From positions 78,721 through 142,720 of the forward strand of contig CAZPAY010000005.1 of assembly GCA_964584805.1 (NCBI GenBank): a stretch of 64,000 nt of DNA, read 5' to 3'. Position numbers and translations under genes: made by a program. The notes under the pieces are model-generated. The model saw only the letters and a list, made by a program, of their open reading frames with translations. It ran no database searches and had not been told where the DNA came from. Every line of letters starts with the position of its first letter. Within the stretch, counting starts at the first letter, position 1. This document shows, in pieces, positions 16,487 to 25,791 of the stretch. Origin of the DNA: JABHIE01 sp964584805. Lineage in GTDB: Bacteria > Planctomycetota > UBA1135.

Positions 16487-18205
16487 ATGAAAATAACACT
16501 ACAATTCCTCGCCTTCCTTCCCGCTTTTCTTGCACTTGCTGTGGGGTCTTGCTCACAAGAGGCGTCTCCTACCGTGAATGTCACGGTTGACACGACCGCA
16601 GCCGAGTTGGCCGAAGAGCCACAGCTAGAAGTGCCGGCAGCCGAGTCAGCCGAAGAGCCACAGGCGGAAGTGGCGCAAGCCGAAGGGGCATCCCTCTTTG
16701 GTGCACCAAAGAAAACAAAGCCTAAGAAAGTACGCAAGCCGGCTGTTTTAATCGAGGTGAGTCACGAAGAGCAAGTCTCTCGTGCGTTGCTCCACGGTCG
16801 CGGTTCTTCTTTGATTTTCCAACACCTCAAGGAGATGGCTTTTCAGGCAGAGTTGGATCGCCGCCAAATGGCCGGTGAGCCTTTCGAGCGCGCTATCGTC
16901 AAGGATGACGAACTCGATGCAAAGATTGCTGGCACAATGGCCACCTTCGCTGCCAAGAATCCTGGTATTGAGTTTTCTGATGCTGTCCAAGCCTCGGGCT
17001 ACACGATGGAAGCCTATCGGAATGAAATCCGCCGTTCGATGGGCCTTCAGCGCCTATTCTTCCCCAGTGACCCAGCCTTGTGGCAGCTTGAACTATTGAA
17101 GGAAATCTTCGGCACAGGTTCTGAGTCTGCGCCTTACGATGCGTGGGTTTTGCCTACGCATACTGCTATTACGGAGCAGTTAGCAAAAGGCGAAGTCGTT
17201 GAGCCCATGAATGAGCAAAGTCTGCAAATGTTCTTCATGCCCCCGATTTGGCGCTGGATGTTTCATTCGACTGATGTCCGTTACCCCTTCGATGGCTTGC
17301 CCGAAGGCGTGGCTCTTGAGGTAAATGGCGTACAAGCGATGACTGCTGACTTGATGGCTGAATTGTCACCTAATCTATCTTCTGTGGATCAAAGCAACGC
17401 CGAGGCGTGGGTACGCAATATGGAATTGCTTAATGCCGCATTCGCTGAGTCTGGTGCTTTGCTTTCGCCCGAAGCTACGATGGTAATCGTCGAGGCAGAG
17501 CGAGCCAAATACGAAGGGACCATCATCACTCATGAGCAAATGGTTCTGCAATTTTATGGTTTTCCAAGCATGGAAATGTTCCACCATTACACGCGAATGC
17601 GTGAAAGTTTCCGCACAACTCTGCCTGACGAAATCCCTCTTGCCGAACTTCAAGAGCACCTTAAAGGCCATGGTTCGTATTTGACAGCGGGTAAAGTGAA
17701 TTCTGAAATCATCTTGGTGACAGCCAAGAATTTGATGACTAATAGTTTTGCTCTACAGGGCGATCCATACGCTGAAGCAAAATCGCGCGCTGAAAAAGTA
17801 GGCGCCCTTTTGGCGGAAGAAGGCGCTGATTTTGCTGCCATCCTTCTTGAGCACAGCGATTACCCTGATGTTGTCCCTGGTCAGAATCCTCAGATTGCAC
17901 AGCCTCGTAAAGGCCGCTTTGGTTCACAGAGCCGGAATGACTTGCGTGGGTTCTGCGCAGAAAATGATTACTACGACTTCGTTTTCGGCTCCTCTTTGGC
18001 AGATACTGTTTTCAGCCAACAGGAGATTGGCATAGTGTTCGGCCCCATCAAAACACCTTTGGGCTATAGTTTCTATCGCACTTTGGGGCACACCGAGGGC
18101 GAAAGTGTGCTTGATCTTGAGGGCGACGTGAACCATCGCCTCATGGTGACCGAGGACTATGTGTCGACGAAATTCCTTGCTTACTTGCGTGGTTTGCAAA
18201 ACTAA
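16487..18205 (+). CDS. Parvulin/SurA-like peptidyl-prolyl isomerase lipoprotein
   Basis: The start at ATG 16487 gives a lipoprotein signal ending 'LALAVGSC'. A Pro/Glu/Ala-rich linker (~25-75) precedes helical SurA-N-like segments that appear twice (~100-180 and ~310-370). The C-terminal ~380-550 resembles a PpiC-type rotamase: 'GADFAAILLEHSD', 'GRFGSQSRNDL' and 'GPIKTPLGYSFYRTLG'. Classic catalytic His pairs are not obvious. It is probably an envelope chaperone for secreted proteins. Confidence 0.65.
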   Translation: MKITLQFLAFLPAFLALAVGSCSQEASPTVNVTVDTTAAELAEEPQLEVPAAESAEEPQAEVAQAEGASLFGAPKKTKPKKVRKPAVLIEVSHEEQVSRALLHGRGSSLIFQHLKEMAFQAELDRRQMAGEPFERAIVKDDELDAKIAGTMATFAAKNPGIEFSDAVQASGYTMEAYRNEIRRSMGLQRLFFPSDPALWQLELLKEIFGTGSESAPYDAWVLPTHTAITEQLAKGEVVEPMNEQSLQMFFMPPIWRWMFHSTDVRYPFDGLPEGVALEVNGVQAMTADLMAELSPNLSSVDQSNAEAWVRNMELLNAAFAESGALLSPEATMVIVEAERAKYEGTIITHEQMVLQFYGFPSMEMFHHYTRMRESFRTTLPDEIPLAELQEHLKGHGSYLTAGKVNSEIILVTAKNLMTNSFALQGDPYAEAKSRAEKVGALLAEEGADFAAILLEHSDYPDVVPGQNPQIAQPRKGRFGSQSRNDLRGFCAENDYYDFVFGSSLADTVFSQQEIGIVFGPIKTPLGYSFYRTLGHTEGESVLDLEGDVNHRLMVTEDYVSTKFLAYLRGLQN

Positions 18206-18230
18206 ATACTCGGGCTGAAGCCCATCAGCT

Positions 18231-20084
18231 TTGTCAAAGCAAACGGATACTAAAACGACTCTGCGCCGCCTGCTCCCTTACTTGAAAAAGTATAAGGCTC
18301 AGGCGGTTGCGATCGTTTTGTTGGGTGCGCTCTCGGCCGTTGGTTCCAAAATCACGATTGTGCTTTTGAAACCATTGATGAGTTTGCTCTTTCAGGAGAG
18401 CGCGGAAGACCTGAGCGATTCCGTATTGGATGTTTTCGTCCGCGAATCGCTTGACCCTTGGCTGCAGCAGCTAGATTGGTTTGGCTGGGGTGTTCAGGTT
18501 TCATCTGCTGTGGCGCTGATGGGCAGTATGGTGGTCGTTGGCCTCATTTTCTCTGCGACCTATTATTTCTTTCTCATGTTTTCTCGGATGCTTGGCTTCC
18601 GAATGATTACTGACTTGCGGCAAGATTTGGCAGAGCATGTGATGTCGCTTGATATGCGTTATCACTCGGGTCGCAGCATGGGAGATTTGCTCTCACGCAT
18701 TACAAATGATGTCGGAATGAGCCTGCGCGTGCTCAGCATTCTCGTCGAGGAATTGATTCAAGACCCATTCCATATCATCGCGTTGCTTTTTGTTTCCTGG
18801 GCCGCCGCGCCGGCAGCGACGCTTGGCATGCTCCTTTTCTTGCCCTTGTTGGCGTGGCCCGTTCTTAAGCTTGGCCCCAAGGTGCGCAACCGCAGTCGGT
18901 TGTCACAGCAATCCTTGGGTGATACAACCCACTCATTGATGCAGATGCTTTCGGGCATTCGAGTCGTGAAGTCTTTTCGCGCTGAAGCGCGCGAAGCCAA
19001 GCGGTATCGTGCGGCAAACGATGAATTCCTTCATCAGACAAAACGCATGGTGCGAGCTCAAGCTTTAACCCTTGGCATATCATCCTTTTTGTCGCAGGGG
19101 GGGATAGGCTTAATCTTCGGATTAATGGTTCTGGCAAGCGCTTTGTTTACGCCTCTTTTCAGCAGTGCCAGCTCGATGATGATCTTTTTGGTCGCGATGG
19201 GTTCTCTCTTCGCTCATGTAAAACGGGTGACGCGCGCCATCTCTATTGTTTACTCTTCAAGTGGCGCGGCGATTCGGGTTTTCGATGTACTCGACATGAA
19301 GCCAGAGGTTGTCGATGCGGCACAGGCAGCGGCGTGTCCAATATTGAGCGACGGCATCACTTTTGATGAGGTCGTCTTTGATTATGGCGTGGGCGAGGGC
19401 CCTGCCGTTCAAGGTGTTTCCTTTGAAGTGAAGCGCGGCGAACGCATTGCCTTTGTGGGTGCGTCTGGCTCGGGTAAAAGTACCCTTCTTGATTTGGTCG
19501 CTCGTTTTTATGACCCCACAGAAGGCCGGGTTTGCGTTGATGGTCAAGACTTATGCAATGTCCATCGCCCCGACTGGCTTGACCAATTGGCAGTGGTTCA
19601 GCAGTCGCCGTTTCTTTTTCAGACAACTTTGCGCGAGAACATTCGCTATGGCCGCCCCGAAGCCAGCGATGAGGAAGTATTGCAGGCCGTAAAGCGTGCT
19701 CAGTTAGCTGAGTTTGTTAAGGAATTGCCCGAAGGCCTAGACACCCTCGTTGGCGATGATGGCGCCCGCCTTTCGGGTGGCCAGGCGCAGCGCGTCACTA
19801 TCGCACGCGCACTACTCAAAGACGCTGAGGTGTTATTGCTCGACGAGGCAACGAGTGCGCTTGATTCAGAAAGCGAAAAGCGCGTGCAAGAAGCTCTTGA
19901 ACAACTCATGCAGGGTCGTACGGTTTTTTGCATTGCACACCGTCTGTCGACAATTCGCGGTGCCGACCGCATTTTGGTGCTTGACCATGGGCGTATCGTT
20001 GAAGAGGGCTCTCACGATGCCTTGCTCTCACTAGGTGGCAATTACGCTCAACTCTGGGCGCTGCAATCTGGCGGCGCAAGCTGA
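18231..20084 (+). CDS. MsbA-type ABC exporter (fused membrane and ATPase domains)
   Basis: Residues ~15-320 contain six membrane helices of an ABC type-1 exporter, and ~345-600 an ATPase with Walker A GASGSGKST, signature LSGGQAQR, Walker B 'VLLLDEATSALD' and the H-loop 'IAHRLST'. Likely substrates are lipids, LPS core or drugs; half-transporters of this kind dimerise. The start is TTG at 18231; no ATG lies upstream in frame. The 3' end overlaps ispDF convergently by 37 bp. Confidence 0.92.
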   Translation: MSKQTDTKTTLRRLLPYLKKYKAQAVAIVLLGALSAVGSKITIVLLKPLMSLLFQESAEDLSDSVLDVFVRESLDPWLQQLDWFGWGVQVSSAVALMGSMVVVGLIFSATYYFFLMFSRMLGFRMITDLRQDLAEHVMSLDMRYHSGRSMGDLLSRITNDVGMSLRVLSILVEELIQDPFHIIALLFVSWAAAPAATLGMLLFLPLLAWPVLKLGPKVRNRSRLSQQSLGDTTHSLMQMLSGIRVVKSFRAEAREAKRYRAANDEFLHQTKRMVRAQALTLGISSFLSQGGIGLIFGLMVLASALFTPLFSSASSMMIFLVAMGSLFAHVKRVTRAISIVYSSSGAAIRVFDVLDMKPEVVDAAQAAACPILSDGITFDEVVFDYGVGEGPAVQGVSFEVKRGERIAFVGASGSGKSTLLDLVARFYDPTEGRVCVDGQDLCNVHRPDWLDQLAVVQQSPFLFQTTLRENIRYGRPEASDEEVLQAVKRAQLAEFVKELPEGLDTLVGDDGARLSGGQAQRVTIARALLKDAEVLLLDEATSALDSESEKRVQEALEQLMQGRTVFCIAHRLSTIRGADRILVLDHGRIVEEGSHDALLSLGGNYAQLWALQSGGAS

Positions 20085-21217
20085 GCAAGCGCAGTCGCTT
20101 CAACGACTTCCACGCCACCGACATTTTCGGTGGTTTTGCCTTTTAGATTGACGGCATCAGGCGAAATCTGAAGGAGCTCGGCTAGGCGTGCACGCATTTC
20201 TGTGCGGTGGGGGCCAATTTGGGGGCGATCACAAATGAGCACGAGGTCTGCACTTTGCACGACCCACCCGGCACGAAGGGCTTGCTCCCGCGCGGCCGTT
20301 AAAAACATAACCGAATCTGCGCCTTTCCATTGCGGGTCGGTGTCGGGGAAAAGAGTGCCCAAGTCATCCAAGCCTGCGGCGCCAAGGATGGCATCTGTAA
20401 GAGCGTGCAGTGCAACATCTGCATCGGAATGCCCCGCTGGGCCAACGGGGCAATCAATGGTGACTCCTGCAAGTGTGCAAGTGCGGCCGGCTTCCATGCG
20501 ATGGCGATCCCAGCCTAGGCCGGTACGGTGCGAACAGGGTTGAATGAGAGCCTCAGCCAAATCCAAATCAGTTGCACGGGTGATTTTGAAATTATGTTCG
20601 CTACATGCCACAAGCTGTGGATGATGCCCGGCTGCCTCTAACAGCATGGCTTCATCTGTAGGAGTTGTATCGGAAGACCAACTTTGGAAGGCATTTAAAA
20701 GCAAATCGCGCCGACCACCCTGAGGCGTTTGAGCACGCCATAGCTTGTCGCGGTCAATCGTTTGCTCAACTAGGTTGTGTGGCCCCGCCTTTTTCAATGT
20801 GTCGGCAAGTGGAGTTGCAGCGATTGCACAACCCCGTTCGCGAGCGGCTTGTGCAACCGCTTCAATGTCATCGACTGAAAGTAGTGCGCGTGCGACATCA
20901 TGCACAAGCAATAGGTCTAAATGACCCCCTGAAGCCTCACATCCCGCACGACTGGAAAGCCAGCGTTCTTTGCCGCCTGCAACAAGGATGTCAGCGCCGT
21001 TTTGAGTTGGGTTAAAGCCCCATTCTGTCATGAGCGTTTGCAAATCAGAGTCATCGATAACGACTACAATTTCACCTACAGAAGGTGCTTGGCGACAGGT
21101 GCGCAAGACGCGGGAAAGCAGCGGCTCGCCCGCCAATTCCAGCAGAGCTTTGTTGCCTCGCCCCAGCCTTTTGCCTTGACCGGCGGCGAGCAAGACCATC
21201 GTTGTGTCAACGGACAT
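20048..21217 (-). CDS. ispDF: Bifunctional IspDF (MEP cytidylyltransferase / MEcPP synthase)
   Basis: Two steps of the MEP isoprenoid pathway in one chain. IspD (~1-225): 'LLAAGQGKRLG', 'HDVARALL', 'TPLADTLKK', 'RAQTPQ' and 'TDEAMLLE'. IspF (~230-389): 'GLGWDRHRM', 'GHSDADVALHALTDAILGAAGLDDLGTLFPDTD' and 'NLKGKTTENVG'. This fusion occurs in several phyla. Leaderless start: TAACCT at 21224-21229, 6 nt before the ATG, overlapping the ruvC -10. Confidence 0.95.
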   Translation of the reverse strand: MSVDTTMVLLAAGQGKRLGRGNKALLELAGEPLLSRVLRTCRQAPSVGEIVVVIDDSDLQTLMTEWGFNPTQNGADILVAGGKERWLSSRAGCEASGGHLDLLLVHDVARALLSVDDIEAVAQAARERGCAIAATPLADTLKKAGPHNLVEQTIDRDKLWRAQTPQGGRRDLLLNAFQSWSSDTTPTDEAMLLEAAGHHPQLVACSEHNFKITRATDLDLAEALIQPCSHRTGLGWDRHRMEAGRTCTLAGVTIDCPVGPAGHSDADVALHALTDAILGAAGLDDLGTLFPDTDPQWKGADSVMFLTAAREQALRAGWVVQSADLVLICDRPQIGPHRTEMRARLAELLQISPDAVNLKGKTTENVGGVEVVEATALAQLAPPDCSAQS

Positions 21218-21223
21218 AGGCAG

Positions 21224-21233
21224 AGGTTAGCAT
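21224..21233. promoter_or_regulatory. Overlapping divergent -10 boxes for ispDF and ruvC
   Basis: Minus-strand TAACCT (21224-21229) and plus-strand TAGCAT (21228-21233) overlap by 2 bp, each 6 nt from its start codon. The intergenic region is 22 bp, the same size and geometry as at 1120-1141, and both share the core CAGAGGTTA. Confidence 0.5.
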
Positions 21234-21239
21234 GAGCGC

Positions 21240-21800
21240 ATGGCGACGGCTCGCATCCTTGGCGTTGACCCCGGCACGCGCAAAGTGGGCTGGGGCGTTA
21301 TCGATGTCGATTCTGCTGGCCAAGTGCAACTTGTTGCCACTGGCACTTGGAACCTCGGCGAATCAAAAATTGTAATTGGCCAGCGGCTATATAAATTGCA
21401 AATCGAGCTTGCCGCAGTGATGGCCGAATTCGAACCGACTCATGTTGCCCTTGAATCGGCATTTTTCGGCCAAAATGCAAAGACCGCACTTCGCATTGGT
21501 GAGGCAAGAGGTTTGATTCTAGCTGCTGCAGCCGGTCGCGACCTTCCTCTGGATGAAATACCACCCGCTCTGGTTAAGCGGCGAGTTGCAGGTGGGGGCG
21601 CCGCTTCAAAAGAACAAATCGCCGCCTATGTGTGCGTCCATCTCAATCTGCCGGCGAGCCATTCTTTCGATACCGAAGATTCATCTGACGCGTGCGCCGT
21701 TGCGCTTTGCATGGCATTCACGCTGGGCAGCGGCCCAACAACGGTCACCCCAAAGTCGAAAAATGGTAGTAAACTTCCTCCAGGGGCGAGTTTTCAGTAA
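21240..21800 (+). CDS. ruvC: Holliday-junction endonuclease RuvC
   Basis: Cuts four-way junctions during recombination, with RuvAB. 'GVDPGTRKVGWGVI' holds catalytic Asp10; 'ALESAFFGQNAKTALRIGEARG' holds the conserved Glu; 'DSSDACAVALCMA' holds the final Asp pair. At 186 residues it is slightly longer than E. coli RuvC, with a Lys/Gly tail. ruvA and ruvB are not adjacent. Confidence 0.94.
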   Translation: MATARILGVDPGTRKVGWGVIDVDSAGQVQLVATGTWNLGESKIVIGQRLYKLQIELAAVMAEFEPTHVALESAFFGQNAKTALRIGEARGLILAAAAGRDLPLDEIPPALVKRRVAGGGAASKEQIAAYVCVHLNLPASHSFDTEDSSDACAVALCMAFTLGSGPTTVTPKSKNGSKLPPGASFQ

Positions 21801-21809
21801 AGCGCCCTT

Positions 21810-21829
21810 GGTTTGCGGCTGCGCAAACC
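21810..21829 (+). other. Perfect 8-bp inverted repeat after ruvC
   Basis: GGTTTGCG (21810-21817) and CGCAAACC (21822-21829) flank the loop GCTG. There is no following T-run on either strand, so it is a weak terminator or an mRNA-stabilising hairpin. Confidence 0.5.
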
Positions 21830-21836
21830 ACCCCAC

Positions 21837-22577
21837 ATGAATCCAAGCCATCCGCCCTTTTCGGGGGACGACATCCTCCTTTGGCTCGCCAAGCACCCTG
21901 CTTCGCTTGAGCCTGGTGTCGTATTCGCCGACGATCCTCTTGCTCTCGATGCGGGTTTGTCGATTCCTCTTTGGGGTGCCGACCCGCTCGGCCGCCCTTG
22001 TCTAGTGCTTTGGTTTCAAGACTGGGGCCCTGAGGGATTTGATCTGCTTATGGATTGCGTTGCACGACTTCGTGCAGAAGGGGAACGCTTGGCTAAAAAA
22101 TGTGGCCGTCCTCGCGAGCCACGAGTCTTTGTTTTGGCCACAAATTATCCACGCACGGTTTTGCAAAGGTTGTTGTTGCTCGGTGACGCCTTTCCGTTGC
22201 GCGCTTTTTCAGTGGATGCTGACACCACAATCACGCCTCCCGAGCCAACTTTCACGCTTGAGAGTTCTGTGGCTGCGCCGTCACCTGATAATCTACTCAC
22301 GGCCTTGGCGGAGCCCAATCGCTCTCACGCCTTGCGTTTGTTGCATTCTGCTGAGGCTCTTCGGCCGGCTGTGCAAATCCAAGCCGCCGCATGGCCGCTT
22401 GTTTTTCGCAGTCAGCATGGTCCATGCGCGTCGCTCTATCTCGATGGTGAACAGCTGGTTTTGGCTTGCCGGGGCTCACTAGGGGTTGAAAGCTTCTTGC
22501 TCGACGAAGATGAGCAGGTCGATCGCGCGATTGATGTATTCATGCGCGAGCAGCGTGATTTAAGAATGACCCCGTAA
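21837..22577 (+). CDS. Protein of unknown function
   Basis: No family recognised. The start is ATG 21837; the extra in-frame residues upstream fall in a hairpin. The 246-residue chain has a first half with alternating strands and helices ('VFADDPLALDAG', 'CLVLWFQDWGPEGFDLLMDCVARLRAEG', 'RVFVLATNYP') that looks like a restriction-endonuclease-like or Rossmann-type alpha/beta fold. No catalytic motif can be stated. It sits between ruvC and a helix-hairpin-helix gene, so a nucleic-acid link is possible. Confidence 0.6.
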   Translation: MNPSHPPFSGDDILLWLAKHPASLEPGVVFADDPLALDAGLSIPLWGADPLGRPCLVLWFQDWGPEGFDLLMDCVARLRAEGERLAKKCGRPREPRVFVLATNYPRTVLQRLLLLGDAFPLRAFSVDADTTITPPEPTFTLESSVAAPSPDNLLTALAEPNRSHALRLLHSAEALRPAVQIQAAAWPLVFRSQHGPCASLYLDGEQLVLACRGSLGVESFLLDEDEQVDRAIDVFMREQRDLRMTP

Positions 22578-22607
22578 CCTTCGCCCGACTCGACCGTCTA
22601 CTTATGT

Positions 22608-22946
22608 ATGGACGCCGACTGCCGAGCCACAATAACGCTTACTTTCCTTTTGTCGATTGCTTGTGCGCAATTGTTGTATCGTGAATTTCAGCCCCCGTTG
22701 CTGGGTTTGGAATCCGGTATTTTCGAAGTTTCTACCCCAGACTTGTCGCTTTGTGGCTGGCGCGAATTTGCCTTACTGCCGGGCATCGGTGTTGGGCAGG
22801 CTAGGCAAATGGTGCTCGAACGAGCGCGACTGGGCATGCCCCTTACGCCGGATCGCTTGATATTGTTGGCAGGTGTGGGCCCAGCGGGGGCACAAGAAAT
22901 CAAAGCGTGGCTGAAAGAGTGCGCTTCTGCCGCCTCGGTAGAATAG
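22608..22946 (+). CDS. Small membrane-anchored helix-hairpin-helix protein (ComEA-like)
   Basis: A 112-residue protein. Residues ~8-24 form a signal anchor. Residues ~58-107 carry two HhH-like elements: 'LLPGIGVGQARQMVLER' and 'LILLAGVGPAGAQEIKAWL'. This resembles ComEA, the envelope DNA-binding protein of natural transformation, but other ComE genes are absent here. It ends 4 bp before nadC. Confidence 0.75.
   Translation: MDADCRATITLTFLLSIACAQLLYREFQPPLLGLESGIFEVSTPDLSLCGWREFALLPGIGVGQARQMVLERARLGMPLTPDRLILLAGVGPAGAQEIKAWLKECASAASVE
22939..22944 (+). promoter_or_regulatory. -10 box of nadC, leaderless geometry
   Basis: TAGAAT is exactly 6 nt before ATG 22951 and overlaps the end of the preceding gene (its stop is 22944-22946). 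An internal promoter could therefore drive nadC independently of the upstream operon. Confidence 0.45.
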
Positions 22947-22950
22947 GCGT

Positions 22951-23844
22951 ATGACACTCACACTGAGCGCCATTCGAGAGCAGGTCCAAGCCGCTTTGAG
23001 CGAAGATTGCGCATTGAGCGCAAAGGGTGAGCTGCACGATGCCACATCTTTGGCTGTGGTACCCGAATCAGCCCGCGCCACAGGGCGGATTGTCGCCCGC
23101 GCTTCCGGCGTTTTGTCAGGCTGCGCTTTTGCTGAAGCAGCTTTTCGCCTTTGCGATGCGGATGTCGAGTTGACTTGGTTGAAAACAGACGGTGATGCCG
23201 TCGCCCCCGACGAAGATGTCTTGCACTGCGCGGGCACGGCTCGCGGCTTGCTTGCGGCTGAGCGTACGGCATTGAATTTCATGCAGCAATTGGGTGGTGT
23301 CGCCACTTTGACAGCTCAGGCCGTTGCCGCAGCGGGCGAGGTGCTTGTCCTAGATACCCGCAAGACTGTGCCGGGTTTACGCGATGCGCAAAAAGCGGCG
23401 GTCGTCCATGGTGGAGGGGTGAATCATCGCCGTGATTTACATGACCAGCTTTTGCTGAAAGAGAATCACTTTTCGTTGTCGAGCTTAGATTACGCTGCGA
23501 CTGTGGCTCGGGCAGTCACTGAGGCCGCTGGCCGCAAAGTCGGGATTGAGGCTGAAACGATCGAGCAAGCCGAGTGGGCGTTGCAGGCCGGCGCAGATTA
23601 TGTGATGCTGGATAATTTTCATGGCCATATTTTGGTTGATGCCGTGGCACATCTGCGCGCGCAATTCCCTGATGCCGTCCTTGAGGCGAGTGGGGGCTAT
23701 ACCGTGGAAACTGTGGCCAAGTTGGTGGGTTCTGGCGTGGCGCGCGTTTCGTTGGGCGCATTTACCCATTCGGCACCTGCGCTTGACTTGTCGTTTTACC
23801 TTACGCCTGTTGTCCCTGGGGGCACGACTCCGCTCCATGCTTAA
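22951..23844 (+). CDS. nadC: Nicotinate-nucleotide pyrophosphorylase (carboxylating)
   Basis: Makes nicotinate mononucleotide from quinolinate and PRPP in NAD synthesis. 'DTRKTVPGLRDAQKAAVVHGGGVNHRRDLHDQLLLKENH' (about residues 134-172) carries the conserved Arg/Lys/His substrate pocket. 'IGIEAET' and 'DYVMLDNF' complete the barrel. Size (297) is normal. nadA and nadB are not nearby. Confidence 0.93.
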   Translation: MTLTLSAIREQVQAALSEDCALSAKGELHDATSLAVVPESARATGRIVARASGVLSGCAFAEAAFRLCDADVELTWLKTDGDAVAPDEDVLHCAGTARGLLAAERTALNFMQQLGGVATLTAQAVAAAGEVLVLDTRKTVPGLRDAQKAAVVHGGGVNHRRDLHDQLLLKENHFSLSSLDYAATVARAVTEAAGRKVGIEAETIEQAEWALQAGADYVMLDNFHGHILVDAVAHLRAQFPDAVLEASGGYTVETVAKLVGSGVARVSLGAFTHSAPALDLSFYLTPVVPGGTTPLHA

Positions 23845-24340
23845 ATGGGAGCACTTGTGTCGGTTGCCTGCGAGCATGCGGGTGTTTTTTGTGGTCGCGA
23901 CGACGGCGTGCTTCGCGGTTGCAACGATGCACAATGCCGATGCGCTTGAGCCCGGGCCTGCTAGGTCGGCGCTCTATAGTTATGTTTCGAATTACGCCCA
24001 CCAGTTATTGTTTTTCGGGATGAGCCTCTCTTGGCTTTTATTGGCTGGCCCCCTTCGCCCCGGTAGGTGGTTACCGCTTGTTTGCGTTTTGCTGTTCGCA
24101 CTTTGCTTTGGCTATTTCGACGAGTGGAACCAATCGCTCAGTCCCGCTCGCCTCGCTTCGCTATGGGATATCGTGAGTGATCTTTTTGGTGCTGCACTCG
24201 GCTGGTCTGTCGCCCGAGCTCTCAATCAAACCCCTAGCGTGATGCGCTGGCGCCACCCCGCCCTTTTGTGGGGCGTTGGCCTTTTCTGGGGGCTCATCCC
24301 CGCAACCGTTGAATACCCTGTTCCGTTCTTGTCGTCATGA
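23837..24340 (+). CDS. VanZ-like membrane protein
   Basis: A 167-residue protein with four predicted helices. The segment 'FDEWNQSLSPARLASLWDIVSDLFGAALG' matches the VanZ pattern (D-E-x-x-Q ... D-hhh-N/D-hhG). VanZ-like proteins are small envelope proteins of unclear function. The start at 23837 overlaps nadC by 8 bp; a second ATG at 23876 is possible. It overlaps purB by 4 bp. Confidence 0.75.
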   Translation: MLKWEHLCRLPASMRVFFVVATTACFAVATMHNADALEPGPARSALYSYVSNYAHQLLFFGMSLSWLLLAGPLRPGRWLPLVCVLLFALCFGYFDEWNQSLSPARLASLWDIVSDLFGAALGWSVARALNQTPSVMRWRHPALLWGVGLFWGLIPATVEYPVPFLSS

Positions 24341-25776
24341 CTGACCCCCACGCCACTTACTCATCACCTTTGGCTGCGCGTTACGCCAGCCCTGAGATGC
24401 AGTCGATTTTTTCTTACCGCGCACGCACTTTGGTGTGGCGCGACATGTGGATTGCTCTTGCCGAATGCGAGCGCGAGCTAGGCCTCGATATTTCCGAGGC
24501 GCAGATTGCCGAGCTCAAGGCCGCACGCGATGACATTGATTTCGACCGTGTGGCCGAGCTTGAGCGCGAGTTGCGGCATGATGTGATGGCCCATGTGCAT
24601 GCGTTTGGCGAAAAGGCACCGAGCGCTAAAGGTATCTTGCACTTGGGTGCGACCTCTTGTTTTGTTGCCGACGGTGCGGATTTGGTTTCGATGCAGCGCG
24701 GGCTTGAGGTTTTGCGCGCCCGGCTAGTTGGCGTGATTCGCGCCTTTGCTGGTTTTTGCAAAGAGCAGCGCGCGCAGGCCGCTTTGGGTTTTACGCATTT
24801 CCAATCGGCTCAACCCACGACCATGGGTAAGCGTGCCACTTTGTGGCTACAGGATTTTTTGCTCGACCTAGAAGAGGTCGAAGACGCGCTTGCGCGATTA
24901 CCTTTTCGCGGGGTCAAGGGCACCACGGGCACACAAGCAAGTTTCTTTCAGTTGTTTGATGGCGACCACGCCAAAGTGCGGCAGCTCGACAAGATGATGA
25001 CCGAGCGCATGGGATTTAGCCGCACGGTTGCCGTTTGTGGGCAAACCTACCCCCGCAAATGGGATGGCGTCGTCTTGGCCGCCGTTTCCGGCATTGGCGC
25101 ATCGGCCGCTAAGTTTGCCGGGGATGTTCGTTTGCTGGCTCATCGTCGTGAGCTCGAAGAGCCATTTGGTAAAAAACAAATTGGCTCGTCGGCTATGCCT
25201 TATAAGCGCAACCCGATGCGCAGTGAGCGCGTTGGTGCGCTGTCGCGCTATTTGTTGAATCTCGCACCTAATGCGCTCGATACAGCCGCAAATCAGTGGC
25301 TTGAACGCACGCTAGATGATTCAGCGAATCGTCGCATTGCCATTCCGGAGAGCTTTTTGGCAGCTGACGCAATTTTGCAGTTGGTGCAAGATGTGGCTTC
25401 GGGTTTGGTCGTTTACCCGAAAGTGCTTGAGGGCAATTTGAATCATGAGTTGCCGTTTATGGCGACGGAAACGATTTTGATGGCTGCGGTGCAAAAGGGC
25501 GGCGATCGCCAAGATTTGCATGAGCGCATTCGCGTGCATAGTCATGAGGCGGCTTATCGACTCAAGGCGGGTGATGGTCAAAACGATTTGCTTGAGCGGA
25601 TTAAGGGGGATGCGGCTTTTGCGTCGATCGTGGATGACTTGCCAACCCTACTCAATCCCATGAAATTTGTGGGGCGTGCACCTGAGCAGGTAGATGACTT
25701 CATGGAAGAGGTCGTCCAGCCGATTCTTGATGCGCGGGCAAGTGTCGAAGTGCCGGCCGGCGAAATTAAAGTTTAA
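24337..25776 (+). CDS. purB: Adenylosuccinate lyase
   Basis: Splits SAICAR and adenylosuccinate in purine synthesis. The signature SSAMPYKRNPMRSERVG (about residues 285-301) is the catalytic flexible loop. 'HLGATSCFVADGADL' and 'THFQSAQPTTMGKRA' are the other two conserved regions. Length 479 fits. The start overlaps the VanZ-like stop (ATGA). Confidence 0.94.
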   Translation: MTDPHATYSSPLAARYASPEMQSIFSYRARTLVWRDMWIALAECERELGLDISEAQIAELKAARDDIDFDRVAELERELRHDVMAHVHAFGEKAPSAKGILHLGATSCFVADGADLVSMQRGLEVLRARLVGVIRAFAGFCKEQRAQAALGFTHFQSAQPTTMGKRATLWLQDFLLDLEEVEDALARLPFRGVKGTTGTQASFFQLFDGDHAKVRQLDKMMTERMGFSRTVAVCGQTYPRKWDGVVLAAVSGIGASAAKFAGDVRLLAHRRELEEPFGKKQIGSSAMPYKRNPMRSERVGALSRYLLNLAPNALDTAANQWLERTLDDSANRRIAIPESFLAADAILQLVQDVASGLVVYPKVLEGNLNHELPFMATETILMAAVQKGGDRQDLHERIRVHSHEAAYRLKAGDGQNDLLERIKGDAAFASIVDDLPTLLNPMKFVGRAPEQVDDFMEEVVQPILDARASVEVPAGEIKV

Positions 25777-25791
25777 GCTTGGTTCCATGAG

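Noticed and set aside
23621..23836. Upstream extension of the VanZ-like gene inside nadC
   Set aside because: It is an out-of-frame shadow of nadC; the true start overlaps nadC by 8 bp only.
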